Shown here one piece after another: positions 11,876 to 23,458 of a stretch of 64,000 nt of DNA (position 1 is the stretch's first letter; each line of letters begins with the position of its first letter). Both the position numbers and the translations under genes were made by a program. The notes under the pieces were generated by a model that worked only from the letters and a program-made list of their open reading frames with translations, ran no database searches and was not told the origin of the DNA. The stretch is from Tilletiopsis washingtonensis. Lineage: Eukaryota > Basidiomycota > Exobasidiomycetes > Entylomatales. The stretch spans positions 302,845-366,844 of the forward strand of contig NW_020312017.1 in the NCBI RefSeq assembly GCF_003144115.1. Reading direction: 5' to 3'.

Positions 11876-13578
11876 ATGTCGCTCCTCCGTCCTCTCCTTC
11901 GCGCCTCGCCCCGCGCCCTCGCGCAGCAGCGTGTGGCGGCCGTGCCGCAGCTCGCGCGCGGCTATGCAAGCCCGAGCAAGACGGGTGGCGAGTACCACAT
12001 GACCGGTGAGTGCTGAGGGGTCCCGGCGGGAGACGCCGCGCAATGTGGCAGGGAGTGCAGCTGGGCTCCTGGCGTGCGCTTGGCCTCGTCTCTTCAGCGC
12101 GCTCGCAGCAGTGGGTGCTGACCCTCGCCTCGTCTCCGCAGTCTTCGACAAGTTCGACCCCGAGGACCCCATGCGCGTCGAGACGCTGCTCACCGAGGAG
12201 GAGGTGGCGATCCAGGACACGGCACGTGCCTTTGCGCAGGAGCAGCTGGCGCCCAAGGTCAAGCAGATGTACCGCGACGAGTGTGAGTTGTGACTCCTAG
12301 AGGCCGTGGAACATGGCGGGGGAACTGCAGCTGATGGACCTCGATGACGCACAGCTTGGGACCCGACCATCCTGCCTGCGCTCGGCGAGTGTGGTCTGCT
12401 CGGCCCCACAATTGACGGCTACGGCTGTGCCGGCGTCAACAACGTCTCGTACGGCCTCATCGCTCGTGAGCTCGAGCGCGTCGACTCGGGCTACCGCAGC
12501 ATGATGTCGGTGCAGTCGTCGCTGTCCATGGGCGCCATCAACCAGTTCGGATCGGACAAGCAAAAGGAGCGCTGGCTGCCGGGCATGGCAAAGGGCGAGA
12601 TCGTGGGCTGCTTTGGTCTCACGGAGCCGAACCACGGCTCGGATCCGAGCCACATGGAGACTACGGCGGAGGACACGGGGGATGGAGAGATTGTGCTCAA
12701 CGGCAGCAAGACGTGGATCAGTAGCAGCCCGTACGCGTGAGTAACCGCGTCGCCTTTGCGCCTATTTCGGCATACTGAAGCGTCATGTCGTACAGCGACA
12801 TTGCCATCATCTGGGCACGGTCGAAGTGGGACAACAAGGTGCGCGGCTTCCTCGTCGAGAAGGGCACGCCGGGCTTCTCCTGCCCGCCCATCAAGAACAA
12901 GCTGATGCTGCGCGCATCCGTCACCGGCTCCATCTTCCTCGACAACGTGCGCGTCAAGCGCGACGAGTCGCTCCTCCCGCACGCTCGTCCGGGCCTCGGC
13001 TCTCCGTTCGAGTGCCTCAACAGCGCACGCTTCGGTATCACCTGGGGCGCCGTCGGTGCGCTCGAGGCGTGCGTGAAGGAGGCGCGGCAGTACGCTCTCG
13101 ACCGCAAGCAGTTCAACAAGCCGCTTGCGGCCTTCCAGCTCGTGCAGAAGAAGCTGGCAGACGGCGCCACGGAGGCGTCCCTGGCGCTGCTCGCCAGCTT
13201 GCAGCTGGGACGTGCCAAGGACAAGGGCGAGTGGAGCCCCGAGATGGTCAGCCTGGTGAAGCGCAACAACTGCGGAAAGGCACTGTGGAACGCACGCATT
13301 CTGGCCGAGATCTTTGGGTGAGTGTGGCAACGGGAGTGAGACGAAAGTGAGGGCGAGCGCTGACGAGCCCTTGCGAACTTGCAGTGGCAACGCCTCGTCA
13401 GACGAGTACGCCATCGGCAGACACGTGGCGAACCTGCACGTAGTCAACACGTACGAGGGCACGTACGACATCCACGGACTCAGTGAGTTGCTCGGCGCAG
13501 ATCCCGGCACTCTTGTCGCTGACGCATGATCCTGTAGTTCTCGGCAAGGGTCTGACCGGCGAGCAGGCCTTCTACTGA
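11876..13578 (+). CDS. Glutaryl-CoA dehydrogenase, mitochondrial
   Basis: FAD enzyme of the acyl-CoA dehydrogenase family. It oxidises and decarboxylates glutaryl-CoA to crotonyl-CoA in the matrix, in lysine and tryptophan breakdown. Exons 11876-12005, 12142-12282, 12355-12736, 12796-13317, 13385-13482 and 13538-13578 give 437 residues, the usual length. The N-terminus ([19 protein letters not shown]) is a clear presequence. Family motifs in order: [43 protein letters not shown] (flavin/substrate region), [12 protein letters not shown], and [15 protein letters not shown], whose Glu is the catalytic base in glutaryl-CoA dehydrogenases. That motif spans the last intron. The Glu position and the EPNHGSDP motif favour glutaryl-CoA dehydrogenase over other acyl-CoA dehydrogenases. 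No defect seen. Confidence 0.95.
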
Positions 13579-13912
13579 GCGTCGTGGTGTGTAATGCATC
13601 GATGGACCGCATAGAAGAGCATGCAGAGAAAGGGTGCAGCGGCGCAGCCTCAGGCTGGGCGAGTCAGCTCTCTGCTGCGGCACGGTCTCTCGACACCGCA
13701 TCGCCCACGCCAGACGTCCATCTGGTCCGCTCGGCCAGTCTGCGGCGAGGTGTTCCTCCACTCTCCTCTCTCTCATTCGCGCAGGCAGAGAACAGCAGAT
13801 GCATTGGGATGTTCATACAGATGAAGCGGGCGAGTCCTTCAAAGACAAGCCAGGCGCAGGTGCCATGCGAGGGACCCCTGCGAGTGCGTGCGCGTCGGCG
13901 CCGTCTCGCCAC
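13579..13912. other. Convergent 3' intergenic region
   Basis: 334 bp between the stop codons of glutaryl-CoA dehydrogenase (+) and the MFS transporter (-). It should hold both 3' untranslated regions. I see no gene and no convincing hairpin. Confidence 0.6.
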
Positions 13913-16264
13913 TCAAGCGATTTCCACATTCTTCTCCTCCTCTTTCATCTGCTCCTCCCTCTGCTCCTCCCTCTTCTTCTTCTCCTCTTTCCTCCTCGAA
14001 TGGCGCTCCCGCCGCTCCTTGTCGAGCATCTGCATCTCTCTCTCCTCTTCGTCCTCGCGCGCAAGCCCCTGCGCCACGCGCGAGTGCTTGCGGATGTGTG
14101 CGCCGAAGCGGAAGAGCACGAAGGGGCAGATGCCGAGGATGGCGGCGATGCCGCCGAGAATCGAGGAGGCGACGGGCGGGCCGAGTTTGCCGTCTGAGAG
14201 CAGAGCGTCAGCTGAGAGAAGCGTTTGGCGCGAAGGAGGACGACGTACACATGCTGGGCGCAGCTAGGATGAGCGTGCCGGCAAAGACGTTGCGCAGCCA
14301 GGACTGCGCTGCAAGGCCGGAGCTAGCGTAGCGTTCGTACACCTGCGAGAAGACTGGCATCAGCGTGCTGCGCTCGTGCGTGCGATTCCGCAGTGTGAGG
14401 GCTCAACTCACCTCGGCAATGTAGAGGAAGACGGCGAGGTAGATGGGGAAGATGGCGGCGATGAAGACGATGAGTGCGATAATGGGCACAGCAGGGTGCA
14501 CCGAGGCTTGTCCGCTCCAGGCGAACCAGAACATCGATGCCGGCGCCATGATGGCTCCAATGCAAGACCCTGGATGTGCGAGAGAGCGTGCGTCAGTCGA
14601 GCAGCGTGTCTGAAGCAGAAAAGGCGTGACGCACAGTAAAGACGAGCCTCGGGAGCCACCTTTGCCGGCGCCGCACGCGCGACGGCGCGGTTGTAGAGAC
14701 GCTCTTGATGCAGGTGGCACACGAAGCCGAGGACGCCGCCGACGGCGAAGCAGAGGAGCACGAGAGATTTCTGCGGCGTGTGATGACTCAGCGTCAGCTG
14801 CTGTGATACGGAGGGCTAGGAAGGGAGGAACGCGCACCTGTGGGTCGGTCCAGTTGTACGCGCTGAAGACGATGGGCACGCTTTGCAGCAGCAGGAAGAG
14901 GACGCCCCAGAGGAAGCTGTGCGAGGAGACAGGATGCGTTAGTGGCGATGCGAGCCACGCGGGCGGCGCTGGACTCACCCGATCCACAGGCTGAACGACA
15001 GCACAATCGGCTCCGTCACGAGCCAGACCGCGGGTCTCGAGAGGCTGATCTTGACGGCATGCGCAAAGCTGCTCCTCTCATCGTCCGCTCTTGTCCGCAG
15101 AGCCTTGCCCGTCTCCTTCGAGAGGCGAGCGGCGCGGCGAGAGAGCAGCACGGGACCGCGCGTCTCCTCCAGCGCGAAGAACATCCAGACGAACGAGGCA
15201 AGGGCGATGATGGCCTGCCACCAGAAGACCCAGCGCCAGCCGGCGGGACCGGCGACGGTGTAGGAGGCGGTAAAGGGACCGAGAGCTTGTCCGATCTGAC
15301 CGAGGAGAACACAACTCGTGAGCATGGTGGGAGCGAGAGAGGGCGGGCTGCGACGCCGACTCACGAAGATGAGCAGGCAGAAGAGAGACATGGGCATGCC
15401 GCGCTCGTTTGGCAGGAAGACGTCGGAGACGGAGCCTCCGACCATCGAGCTGCGACCGGCCAGAGCGTCAGCCTTCATCTTCGCTTCCTCGCACAGCTCC
15501 CATACTCACTTGCCAACACTCGCAGCGCAGCCCTGGATCAATCGCGACACGAGAATCGCCGTGATGTTCTGCGCCGTCGCCTGCGGCACGAACATGATTG
15601 CGAACACTGCGGCAGCGGCGAGGTAGATGGGTCTTCGCCCGTAGATCTCGCTGAGCGGCGCCAGCAGCAACGGCGTAAACGCCACGCCAATCGTCAGATA
15701 CGTAGTGTTGCCGAGCAGGAAAATTTCGAGAGTGGTCCCTGTTTCCCGGATCACGTCGCGCTGCACGCTGCCGTAGCCCGTGGCGTTCATGGCGGTCGTG
15801 CACGAGAAGGACATGGCGCAGACGACGATGGAGATGCGGCGGGCGTTGCTCCAGTTGAAAGGGTTGGCCTTGTCGTCCGGTGCCCACTCGATGTACTCTG
15901 GCCCGCCTGACGAGCGCGTCTGCGTCAGAGCAGCGCCGAGCGCGAGTGTGCCGCCGCCACCGCCGCCGCCTCCGCCTTCACCACCAGCGCCGACGCCGGG
16001 CGCATGGGAGACACGAGCGCCCAATCTTGGCGACTGCAGCTGCTGCTGGCCCTCTGCCCCGGCGGCCAGTTGCGGCTGCGGCGCCGGCGCAGAAGACTCG
16101 GAGCTGTGTGCGCCCGTGCGAGCGGACGAGCAGGAGGACGCCAGACCCTCGTCGTCGTCTCGCTGCAATGCTGCGGCGGGCGCGGCGTAGTAGGAGGGCG
16201 CGGCGTGCGCGGTGTGCGAGGGAGGTGTCGAGGGCCCAGCTGTGGCTGACGAGGAGGAGGCCAT
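13913..16264 (-). CDS. MFS transporter, DHA1 drug/polyamine-type
   Basis: Proton-antiport membrane carrier of the major facilitator superfamily; substrate unknown, probably drugs, polyamines or small metabolites at the plasma membrane. Eight exons: 16264-15510, 15449-15365, 15295-14979, 14916-14838, 14770-14635, 14569-14412, 14342-14249 and 14193-13913, giving 634 residues. A roughly 140-residue Ser/Ala/Gly-rich N-terminal tail includes a poly-Gly run. It is followed by WAPDDKANPFNWSNARR, typical of DHA1 members just before the first helix. The A-type loop motif LLLAPLSEIYGRRPIYL lies between helices 2 and 3, and GQALGPF matches the antiporter motif region. The exon 7/8 join gives SMYGKLGPPVASSILG, also typical near the end of the family. 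The C-terminal tail of about 70 residues is extremely Glu/Lys/Arg-rich and cytosolic. The gene has an unusually long upstream region. Confidence 0.9.
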
Positions 16265-17437
16265 GGCTGCCTCTCGCTGTCTGCTCGCGCAGGCCGGTGT
16301 GGGGTGGTACGCAGAGAGGAGTGGGAGCGCCAGACGATGCGGAGACGCGTTTGCGCTGAAGGAGAAGGAGCAATGCGTGTAGAGGACGAGCGAGAGAGTC
16401 TGGCGAGGTGGCTGCGAGGGCGAGCAGAGGGGATGATATGGAGCCAAGCCAGGACAGGTGACTCCGCAACCCTGCCTCGGCCTCTCTGGTACGCGCAGCT
16501 CGAAGCTTCTGCCCCTCTCTCGCTCTGCCTCTGACTCCTGCTCTGGGGCTGAGCGCTGACTCGGTGCGCAGATCTCGCGTCTCGCAGCTCCACCCTTCGG
16601 CTCGTTCCCGCGCGCCGAGCCGGCAAGGGCAGCAGCCGAGCAAAACGCGGGCACACGTCGGCCCTCGGCACCGGCGCCGATGCCGCGGCACGCCTCCGCC
16701 GCTGCTCTGCCGCCCATGTGCATGCTCCCTCCGGCCGGGTGCGGCGTCGGCCAACTCGCGGCGCAAGCGCGACCCGCAGAAAACCGCAGCTGCGTCGCCC
16801 GAGGGCGCAGTCACGCATCAGAGCAGTGACGCACAGCTCGCCGCTGCGGCCGCATCGGCGAAAGCGCGCTCGTGAGGCGCAGAGGCGCTGACTCGACGCC
16901 TGCCGGCGAGGATTTGAAGGCGGGGAAAGCAAGACGCGCGGCGCAGGGAGAGTCGCCGTGCCGTGCCCGACGCGCACATCCCTCCCCTCGCTGCGACTGC
17001 CGCTGGGCCGCCGGCGAGTCGAGTGTCAAATGCGCACGAGCCGCCTGCTTTGATGGAGCAGCATGCGGCTGGCAGCTTTCCTGCGCCCCGCCCCGACCGG
17101 ACGGAGAGGCGGTGATGGGAGGTGGGGAGGGCGGAGGTGCGCCTTCAGAGCGAGACGACGAGCTGCTTTGCGAGGGGTGAGATGCAACACAGACGCAGCT
17201 GCCGGCTGCGATTCTGGTGCCGTCGCGAGGCAGGATATGGGCGTGGAGAAGGTGTCACGCCTCGGCCGATCATCTTGAGGAGGCAGGTGCTCAGGCAGAA
17301 GGCTCGAACGACGAGGCCAAGTCGTAGGCAGCTCCCAATCCCAAGCGAGGCGTCGGTCACCGACTCTGTGCTCTTCTAGCATGGCAGATGCGGAGTAAGC
17401 AAGGGTCTCTCGCCTCCGTTGCCGCGCTCCGAGCACG

Positions 17438-17468
17438 CAGGTCGCAGGTCGCAGGCCGCAGGTCGCAG
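17438..17468 (+). repeat. Tandem CAGGTCG repeat
   Basis: Four consecutive 7-base units of CAGGTCG, the third changed to CAGGCCG. Short tandem array in intergenic DNA; no function assigned. Confidence 0.8.
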
Positions 17469-18037
17469 CGCCGCAGGGGCGGGCTTGGGCAGAGACGAGA
17501 GGAAGCGGGCCCGATGCGGGCCCCTTGACAGCGCAGGCCGCTGGGCGAGCTGGTTGCATCGTTTGCTTGCCTCTCGGCTCTGGACTGGGCGAGGCGAGAA
17601 GTACAGCGGCCTGTCCACCGCTTGAGCAGCACGCCGACTTTGACGAGGCGAAGACAGCCTCCGCTGCTCCTTGAAGCAAGTCGCATCGACCGACGGGTAG
17701 CAGGTGGAAGTTGGCTGCCATCCACGGCCGTTGCATCGCTAACGGCCAGCTCTGCACGCGACCAAGGCGGCGCCGGCCGTGAGAGGAGCCAAGGCCAGAC
17801 GAGCTTCGCTTGCCGAGCGGTTCTCCCAAGCCGGCAGGTCTACTTCACCTGCTTGAGCTCTCGCTTGGCATGCGGGTGCTGCGTTCGTCGTCGCGGTGCG
17901 GGACTGCGGGGTCAAGCTTCATCTGTGCGCATGTGTGCAAAGCGCCACACGGGCGGCGCCGCACCGCCGGCAGAGAGCGGCACGACACGTCGGACACGGG
18001 CGCGGAGCCCCGCCGGCTGGCGCAGATGCAGGTGCTC

Positions 18038-18070
18038 TGCTGCTGCGCTGCTGCTGCGCTGCTGCTGCGC
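18038..18070 (+). repeat. Exact 11-bp tandem repeat, three copies
   Basis: TGCTGCTGCGC is repeated three times without change at 18038-18048, 18049-18059 and 18060-18070, about 230 bp upstream of the ATG at 18300. Function unknown. Confidence 0.85.
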
Positions 18071-18299
18071 TGTGCCCGCCGGCCGCTGACGCGAATCTCC
18101 AGCGCTCCACCTTGCGCTGCCCATTTTGCGTTTGGCGCAGCTGCGCCCAACTTCTCCCTGTCTATGTCTCCTCTCCACGTCCTGCATCTCCTTCTCTCTT
18201 GCATCTGGATCCCACCCTCTCGCCTCAGTCGCACAGCCTCCTGCACACAGCCACGACACCGCACATCGCACTCTCACTACAGGCTTGCAGCGCCAGGAC

Positions 18300-20939
18300 A
18301 TGGCTCTCCCTCTGGCGCGGCCCACCATGCTTCCCTCCTCGCCTCCGGCGCACGGCGTAGCGAAGGCCACACCCATTCCTGCCTCGTCTGCCGCCGCTTC
18401 CTCTCACGGCAACAGCAGCGGCGGCGGCGGCGGCGGCGGCGGCGGAGGAGGCTTCGGACGCCTGGCACGTTCCCTCTCTCTGCGCGCTCGCAAGACACCG
18501 GCAGAGCGGGCGGCGGAGAAGGAGAAGGAGCGCGCTGCTGCTGCTGCTGCGGCGGCGGCGAGCACTGCGAGTACTGGTGGCTCGAGCAGCACAGCGGCAG
18601 GAAGCGGCAGCAGCGGCAGCAGCGGCAGCGGCAGCGTCGCCAGCAGGCTCGAGACTCGACGACCGCGTCTGGACACTCGCCGTCCCAGCACGAGCGGCGA
18701 GCTTCGCTCCGTCGCCGCTCCTGCAGCTGTCTCGAATGCCTCGCCGACGACCACGCCGCCAGTGACGACGGCGGGCAACAGCTCGTACGTCGCGTGGGGC
18801 CGCACGCCTCGCGTCGAGTTCGAGCACGTCACTGCCACAACGTCACGCTCGTCAACTGAGGAGCGCAAGGCGCGAGAGGCACGAGAGGCACGCGCCGGCG
18901 TGGTGGAGCTGCGAGATGCTCCTGTGAGCAGGGGCAGCTGGGAACGAGAGCGAGAGGAGAAGAAGGAGAAGCGCCGCTCGAGGAGCGCCAGTGCCAGTGC
19001 TGGGGCAGGCACCAACGCCATGCAAGGGAGTACATCGCTCGTCAAGAAGCTCTCCATTCGGCGCAACAATGCCGCTGCGACTGCGTCCAGCGCGAGCAGC
19101 ACGACGAAGAACGACGCGAGCATAGCCAAGGCACGTCCGACTACTCCTCGCCGGCACAGTCGAGGCGAAGCAGCGCGCACGCTGGTGCGCACAGATGAGG
19201 AACTCGCCTTGCTGCCTCGACGCTCCTTCGACTCGCTTTACTCCTCCTACAACGAGAAGAGCGGCATCGAGCCTTCATCTCCAGAGCGCACTCGAGCATC
19301 AGAAGCCGTGCCTTCGACGCCCTCTCGCCACGCACGCACCAACAGTGGCCGCGCGCTGATCTCCTCTACGCCTCGCGCAAAGCCTGCGCGCGAAGGAAGC
19401 GCCTTGCCGCGCGCCGATGCGTTTCCGGGCGGCTATTGGCCCCCTCCGCCGTATGCTGCGGGCGGGAAAGGAGAGGAGGAGAATGGGGAAGTGTGGGACG
19501 AGGAAGCGCGAGAGAGGAGAGAGGGGCTCAGAGGCAAGGCACCGCCTTATTGGGTGGTCAAACGAGGGTGGAGGAAGGGGATCTACGACACGAAGCAAGA
19601 GGCGGAGGAACAGGTCAAGAATTGTGAGCAGCCTCGCATCTCTCTTGTCTCCCCGAGCTGTTCCGACTGACAAATCGCACAGTCCCTGGCCCGCTCATGC
19701 GCTGCTTCGACGATGCCGACGAGGCTGTCCTCTTCCTCTGCGCCAAGACAGCACAGCCCAAGCCGGCCCTGCTGCGTTCCGAGTCCTCTGACTCGCTCCG
19801 TCCCACGCCGACCATCTCCACCTCTACGTCCTCCAACGGAGCGTCGGGCCTCTCGCGCTCGCGCTCTCTCGCTTCGCCCATCTCTGCGTCCGAGACGAGG
19901 ATTCGCGGCCCGCTGGCAGGGGTCAGAGAGACGGAGAGTCGATATCTGAGTAGCCTGAGTCCTATTTGGGATGCTACGCCGTCCGGCTCGCCTACTATGA
20001 CGCGCGATTGGAAGCCCTTCGAGGCAGTGGCGGCGAGTCCGGTGCAGCAGAGAGAGGCCGAGGAGCTGGCAAGCTCGACTGCACCAAACCTGTCGGGCGC
20101 GCAAGAAGGTCCCTTCGCGGACCAGCCGATGTCGGCGGACGTCGCTTCGCCCGAGCCGATCACGCCTACATCTGCAACATCGACGCACTCGCAGCGCAAA
20201 ACTCCAGTGCTGCCCATGCGCGGCAGCAGTGTGCTCGTCTCTACGCCGTCCGACGAGGTCTCTCCACTCGGCGGCGCGCCCGCTGCCGCACCATCTCGGC
20301 CGTCGATCAGCGAACGCACGCCCTCCTTAACGCGCGCAGCCTCGCTCGGCCAAGAAGCGTTCTCTCCTCAAATCCGGCCACTCTCTCCCTCCAATCCGTT
20401 CCGGCGATCGCCCACGCCTGGCAGTAACGGCATGGTGCGCCTTGGCTCAACGGACGGGATGCCGCCCATCACTCTCGAGCCGCCTTCTTCGCCCCTTACT
20501 CTTGGCGAGGTCGCTGCGCCACACAGCGCAGGCGCAACAAGCGTGCTCTTCGTGCCTGACCTCGCCGTAGCTCAGCAGTTCTATGCGCCGCTGCTGCGCG
20601 CGGCGGTGCTGAGCGCCTCGCACGCACATGTCCTGCTGCAACCGCAAGACTGCGACGCGCGTCTCATGTTGCGCACCGCCTCTGCACCGACGAGCGCGGG
20701 CACTGCACTCCTAGAGATGCCCAGCGAGACGCTGCTGAGCCTTGTTGCGCATCTGCGCCAGACGACGGGTGGAGAGGTCGTCCTGGCAGACACTGTAAGT
20801 GCCCAAGACTAGCGCCTCTCCGTCGAGAGCACTTGGTTGCTGTGCTTGCTGACGCTGCTTGCATCAGGCATGGGGCACACAAGAAGCACGTCTCACATCT
20901 CCCGACTCCTCAGTCCTGCTCCTCTCCACGCCTCTCTAG
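18300..20939 (+). CDS. Disordered protein with RNase H1-type hybrid-binding (Cauli_VI) domain
   Basis: Exons 18300-19623, 19683-20794 and 20868-20939 give 835 residues. The first 410 residues are Ser/Ala/Arg-rich with poly-Gly and poly-Ala runs. Residues about 415-461 form a small domain: YWVVKRGWRKGIYDTKQEAE, then QVKNFPGPLMRCFDDADEA. This matches the N-terminal hybrid-binding domain of eukaryotic RNase H1 (Pfam Cauli_VI/RNase H1-N), which binds RNA/DNA hybrids and double-stranded RNA: Y-x-V-x-x-G near the start, G-[IV]-[YF], Q-V-x-x-[FY]-P, and a closing D-E-A. An intron interrupts the domain after VKN. No RNase H catalytic domain (DEDD residues) follows; the rest is Ser/Pro/Thr-rich with one hydrophobic block (ATSVLFVPDLAVAQQFYAPL). 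The ATG at 18300 is the first in frame. This is a host gene, not a viral copy: it is intact, spliced, and codon use matches its neighbours. Confidence 0.85.
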
Positions 20940-21043
20940 TTCTCCTTTCTCCTCACACATCGCTTCTCCACAACTGCCGCGTCGCATCGCTAATGACAAG
21001 TGACGTATTACGCTCTGTCGAGCCTGATCCTCTCCCCTCCTTC

Positions 21044-23458
21044 CTACGAACGTCGCGGCGAAGACGAATGCTCCACGAGCGCCTGCAGTTCCCGCTCCGC
21101 CTGCGCCGCGGCCTCGGCGCCGCCAAAGAGCATGGGTGCGCTCCTGGCCGCAGGAGCTGCCGCAGCGCCTCCTGCACGGGCACGCAGCAGCGCACGAGAC
21201 GTGGCGCTTTGCTTGCCCGTGCCCTTGACGAGCGCTGGCGCTGGTGCCGCTGCTGCGGCAAGTCCGACCTTCGCCTTCTTGCGCACCTGCGTCGCGCTCT
21301 TCTCCGGCGCCAGCCGCGTGGTGCTGCTCGCCGCAATGGGCACGCGAGAGGCCTTCTTGCGCGTGGCCGTCGGTTGCTGCTGCGGAGGTGCCGGTCCGTC
21401 GGGTGCCTCGGCCGAGGAGGCAGAGGCGCCCGGAGAAGTGGAGGCACTCTGAAGACGACGTTTGCGAGGTGTCAGAGGAGCGGGAGCTGCTTGAGGCGTA
21501 TCGGTGTCGGCAGCGAAGTCTTTGATGCTCGCCGAAACGCTTCGCTTTGCTGGAGGCGCTGCACTCGTCGAAGCGCTCGGACCGCTGACTTTCCTCGCCG
21601 TCTGACCTGACACCTTGCGCTGCGGAGGCGGCACGAGCAGCGCCAGTTCCTCCTGCTGCGCATCTCCCGAGACGTCGACGTCCTCCAAGAACACGGCGGC
21701 GCGCTTGCGCAGCTTGCGCTTGGGCGTTGAGAGCGAAGAGGTGGAGATGGAGCTTGGGAGCTGCTGCTGCGGCGGAGGAGATAGAATGGGAGACGGCGGC
21801 GATACCGCTGCTTCTAGCTCCTCGCGGGCCTCAGAGGCTTGTCGCCTGGCAGTGCCAGAGACGACTCGCCTAGCTCCTCCTCGCGCCGCAGTGGCTGTGG
21901 TCGATGTCGAAGCAGCAGCTGCAGCAGGCGTACTTGCCGTTGGCGTCCGAGAAGTCGCGGTGCCGCGCATAGCGGCCGTCTTCGCTGCCGCTGCCACCGC
22001 ACGACTCGCGCCACGAGACTTGATCGCGCTTCCTCGCTTCCTGCCGTGTGCTGCTGGAGGCGGAACGGGAACGAAAGCCTGGGCCTCTCCTGCCTGCCCA
22101 TCGCGAGCGCGTGCGGCAGGCGAGGCCGGGAGAGGCGGCGCAGCAGCGGAGGTTGAAGAGGCTGTCATCTCGGCTAGACGTGCAGCAATGCGACTCGAAG
22201 GCGGCGTTGCTGCAGCTGGCGGAGCAGTTGGGCTTGCACCAGCGAGCATCGAGGTCGATGCCTGCGCCGGCTCGACGCGTCCTGCTTCTGCAAGCGCACT
22301 GCTGCTGCCCAGCATCGGCACGCCAGCCGCGGCGAGCGTAGGGCGCATCGTGGGCGGTTGCGCACGCGCAAAGGCGCCGGGAAAGAGCGGCGTCGGTAGC
22401 TCGAGCGCACCGCTTGCGGCTGCTTGCGCTATCATCGCGGGCGGCGGTGGCGGCAGTCGTGGTGCGGCTGCTTGGGTATCTTGTGCAGGTGCCGTGCGAC
22501 GAGGCAGACTCGGATAGAGCGTGCTCTCGCTCTCTTGCTTGACCTTGAGGTACGTAGAAGGCGGCGAAGGCAGTGGTTCCAGGCTCGCATACTGCTCTTC
22601 GAAGCGCAGCAAGGATGGCTTCTTCTTCAGGCTGCTGCGCTGCTGCTGCGTGGGTGTCGCGATGCGCTCCTGCTGCGGTGTGCTGATGTCGTATGGGCGC
22701 AACGAAGATGCAGAAGGCTTTCGCCGGACGGAGCCAGAGCCAGAGCGAGACGGCGAGCGGAGAGAAGTGCTCGATGATGAGCGCCGAGGTGTTCGGCTGG
22801 GCGGAGGAGGGACAATGTCGAGGTCGTCGCCCTGGTCTCCGCCCGCATCTCCTGCATCTCTCCGCTCCACTTTTGCCCTTGTGCCTCTGCGCAGCACCCA
22901 GTCCCCCCAGCGTCCCACTCTCTCTCCGTGCGCCAGCTTGATCCTCGCCCAGCCCAGCGAGATCCAAAACACAAGCGCAGCGCTCACGTTGGCGCTCTGC
23001 CGCAGTGTCGCGTCCAGCAGTGGCTCATACGGCGTGAGCAGCAGCGTGAGGAGCGAGAGGAGATAGCTCGTGAACTGCGAGACCGGAGTTCAGTGCCGTG
23101 AGAGTGGAGAGGATGGGGAGGAGCGTACTCACGAAGGTGCGAGCGATGATGGCGACGAGCAGCACCGCCAGCTTCGCCGAGGTGTAGAACGGCATCCAGC
23201 CGATGAGACCATCTGCCACTCGCTCCGCTTTGCATCCCAGCATCTACCTCCTCTCTTCAGCCGGGCTCATTCTCAGCTCCTCACATGACTCACGCAGACG
23301 AACAGCGGCGCCAAGCCCTCCCACGCCAGCGCCTTCCTCCTCGCCGCAGCTCCCGGCGTGCGCAGTGCGCGACGCGAGGAGAGCAGGTGCCGGTGCGTTC
23401 GAAGGAGAGTCGTGAGGAAGAGGTAGGAGCGGAAGATGAAGAGGAGAAGAGAGATCAT
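21044..23458 (-). CDS. TB2/DP1/HVA22 (REEP)-like ER-shaping protein with long tail
   Basis: Exons 23458-23294, 23243-23133 and 23074-21044 give 768 residues. The N-terminal 150 residues are hydrophobic: MISLLLFIFRSYLFLTTLL, then (exon 2) ERVADGLIGWMPFYTSAKLA, then FTSYLLSLLTLLLTPYEPLL. The W-x-PFY-x-x-K core followed by a second hairpin and a P-Y-x-P motif fits the TB2/DP1/HVA22 family, whose paired hairpins curve ER membrane tubules. The similarity is moderate. The remaining roughly 620 residues are Ser/Pro/Ala/Lys-rich and probably disordered, with basic patches that could bind microtubules, as in animal REEPs; that is inference. Yeast Yop1 has no such tail. The stop lies only 104 bp from the stop of the converging upstream gene. 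Confidence 0.7.

Larger units (their letters stand above)
16265..18299. other. Long divergent intergenic region (2.0 kb)
   Basis: The largest gap in the window, between the MFS transporter (-) and the hybrid-binding-domain gene (+). Several open frames up to about 350 codons occur on both strands, but they overlap each other, are rich in Arg/Ala/Cys and lack splice-supported continuation, as expected for GC-rich non-coding DNA. Visible structure: CAGGTCG-type 7-mers in tandem at 17438-17468 and an exact triple 11-mer at 18038-18070. It may hold long promoters or an unrecognised gene. Confidence 0.5.

Noticed and set aside
16500-17830. Overlapping open frames of 70-350 codons on both strands of the 2-kb gap
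   Set aside because: They overlap each other in several frames and show no domain, targeting signal or in-phase intron pattern like the real genes here.
18300-20939. Viral origin of the hybrid-binding-domain gene, because the domain also occurs in caulimoviruses
   Set aside because: The gene has normal introns and base composition, no neighbouring viral genes or terminal repeats, and the domain is a standard part of eukaryotic RNase H1.
21615-22517. 300-codon plus-strand open frame, Ala/Gly-rich
   Set aside because: Antisense shadow of the disordered tail of the ER-shaping protein gene; no independent support.
23273-23458. Separate 61-residue hydrophobic protein on the minus strand
   Set aside because: It splices in phase to the next exons and forms the N-terminus of the ER-shaping protein.
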